Below are positions 5,947-6,356 of a stretch of DNA of 6,356 nucleotides, one piece after another (within the stretch, counting starts at the first letter, position 1; every line of letters begins with the position of its first letter). The notes below the pieces were generated by a model. The model saw only the letters and a program-made list of their open reading frames with translations. It ran no database searches and was not told where the DNA came from. A program made the position numbers and the translations under genes. This stretch comes from an uncultured Gammaproteobacteria bacterium (lineage in GTDB: Bacteria > Pseudomonadota > Gammaproteobacteria > Arenicellales > UBA868): NCBI GenBank assembly GCA_913051905.1, contig CAJXBY010000148.1, positions 1 to 6,356 of the forward strand, read 5' to 3'.

Positions 5947-6356
5947 TCAACCGAGTTCCGGGGGGATCGCAGCCTCCCGCTCTGCGATGAAATCCATCAG
6001 TGCCTGGTCCAGTGCCGAATCGATGCCCGGTTCCTCGTATCGCGTCAGCCAACGCCTGGCCTTGTCCAGGCCGACCTGTTCACTGTCCTTCCGGCCTTCA
6101 TCATCCCACTGTTCATAGGTGACGTTGTTTTGGGAAGGAAATATAAAAAGATCGGCCTTCCGCGTGTGTTCCGCACCAAGAAAGTGTCCTCCGGGCCCGA
6201 TCTCCTGTACGGTTTCGAAGATCTCATCGAGGTCGTCGAAACGACATCCCTGGCAGAAGTGATAGAAGGCATCCAACTGCTCGAAATCCATCACCGTCTT
6301 AGCATAACCCACCCCAAGGGTACCTTCCATCATACCGCCAGCCATTGTGATCCACT
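5947..6356 (-). CDS. MttB-family (trimethylamine/betaine-type) methyltransferase, C-terminal part only
   Basis: Only the last 135 residues are visible; the frame is open to the right edge, so ATG 6345 is an internal methionine rather than the start. The family transfers a methyl group from quaternary or tertiary amines (trimethylamine, glycine betaine, proline betaine, carnitine) to a corrinoid protein in the cytoplasm. Recognisable tail motifs are the GYAKTVMDFEQLDAFYHFCQ run, EIGPGGHFLGAEHT, YEQWDDEG, and the closing segment ALMDFIAERE. Full-length members are about 480-520 residues, so roughly three quarters lies outside. The position where archaeal-type MttB has pyrrolysine (in-frame UAG) is not in view, so Pyl-dependent and Pyl-free forms cannot be told apart; bacterial betaine-type homologues are usually Pyl-free. 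It ends in TGA at 5947-5949, and a CGGTT/AACCG dyad (5942-5953) overlaps the stop. It is first of the visible minus-strand series. No corrinoid protein or activase gene is visible. Confidence 0.85.
   Translation of the reverse strand, partial: WITMAGGMMEGTLGVGYAKTVMDFEQLDAFYHFCQGCRFDDLDEIFETVQEIGPGGHFLGAEHTRKADLFIFPSQNNVTYEQWDDEGRKDSEQVGLDKARRWLTRYEEPGIDSALDQALMDFIAEREAAIPPELG

Noticed and set aside
5863..5949. Possible TGA readthrough joining the methyltransferase and the oxygenase, since both use the same frame and the 28 codons between are all sense.
   Set aside because: The oxygenase has a normal family N-terminus at its own ATG, the methyltransferase ends at a normal length for its tail, and the spacer encodes a proline-rich stretch without recognisable features. 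Sharing a frame happens by chance one time in three.
6343..6345. ATG 6345 as the start of a small 132-residue protein.
   Set aside because: The frame stays open to the window edge and the residues match the C-terminal end of MttB-family proteins, so this is an internal methionine of a gene cut by the window.
1..6356. CRISPR arrays, tRNA/rRNA genes, transposases, integrases or attachment sites.
   Set aside because: No regularly spaced repeats, cloverleaf or rRNA sequence, terminal inverted repeats or recombinase motifs were seen on either strand.

Overview
The window reads as chromosomal DNA of a Gram-negative proteobacterium. Coding is dense, sampled coding lines run from about 48 to 67 % G+C, ATG and GTG starts are used, one start has a strong Shine-Dalgarno, and one intergenic region holds a perfect Crp-type operator (TGTGA-N6-TCACA). 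The Crp-type site leans towards Gammaproteobacteria, but nothing here fixes the genus. Both edges cut through genes.

Layout. (1) Positions 1-2030, minus strand: the N-terminal 676 residues of a large secreted protein that runs off the left edge with no stop. It has a signal peptide and four consecutive Kre9/KNH-like beta-sandwich modules. The first two each carry a 92-residue, four-cysteine PAN/apple-like cassette. I found the frame by translating the minus strand by hand; it is open throughout. (2) Positions 2031-2517: a 487-bp divergent intergenic region. It holds a 9-bp perfect dyad next to the secreted-protein start, a direct repeat, the Crp-type site, and then about 200 nt packed with inverted repeats leading to the next gene. 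(3) Positions 2518-3411, plus strand: an EamA/DMT-family ten-helix transporter. (4) Positions 3412-3491: a short convergent gap without a convincing terminator. (5) Positions 3492-6356, minus strand: a three-gene series transcribed right to left. It consists of the C-terminal end of an MttB-family (trimethylamine/betaine-type) methyltransferase, an isopenicillin-N-synthase-like Fe(II)/2-oxoglutarate oxygenase, and a 2,2-dialkylglycine decarboxylase (DgdA-type PLP enzyme).

How the genes may work together. The three minus-strand genes on the right look like a small catabolic operon for an N-methylated or alpha,alpha-disubstituted amino acid. In this reading the MttB-like protein removes a methyl group, the oxygenase oxidises the substrate, and DgdA performs decarboxylation-dependent transamination. 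The substrate cannot be read from the sequence. The transporter converges on this operon and could move a related solute, but that link is only proximity. The secreted PAN/Kre9 protein is divergent from the transporter and functionally separate as far as can be seen.

The most novel-looking elements are the secreted protein, in which a PAN-like cassette interrupts a beta-sandwich at two different points, and the MttB-oxygenase-DgdA gene set.
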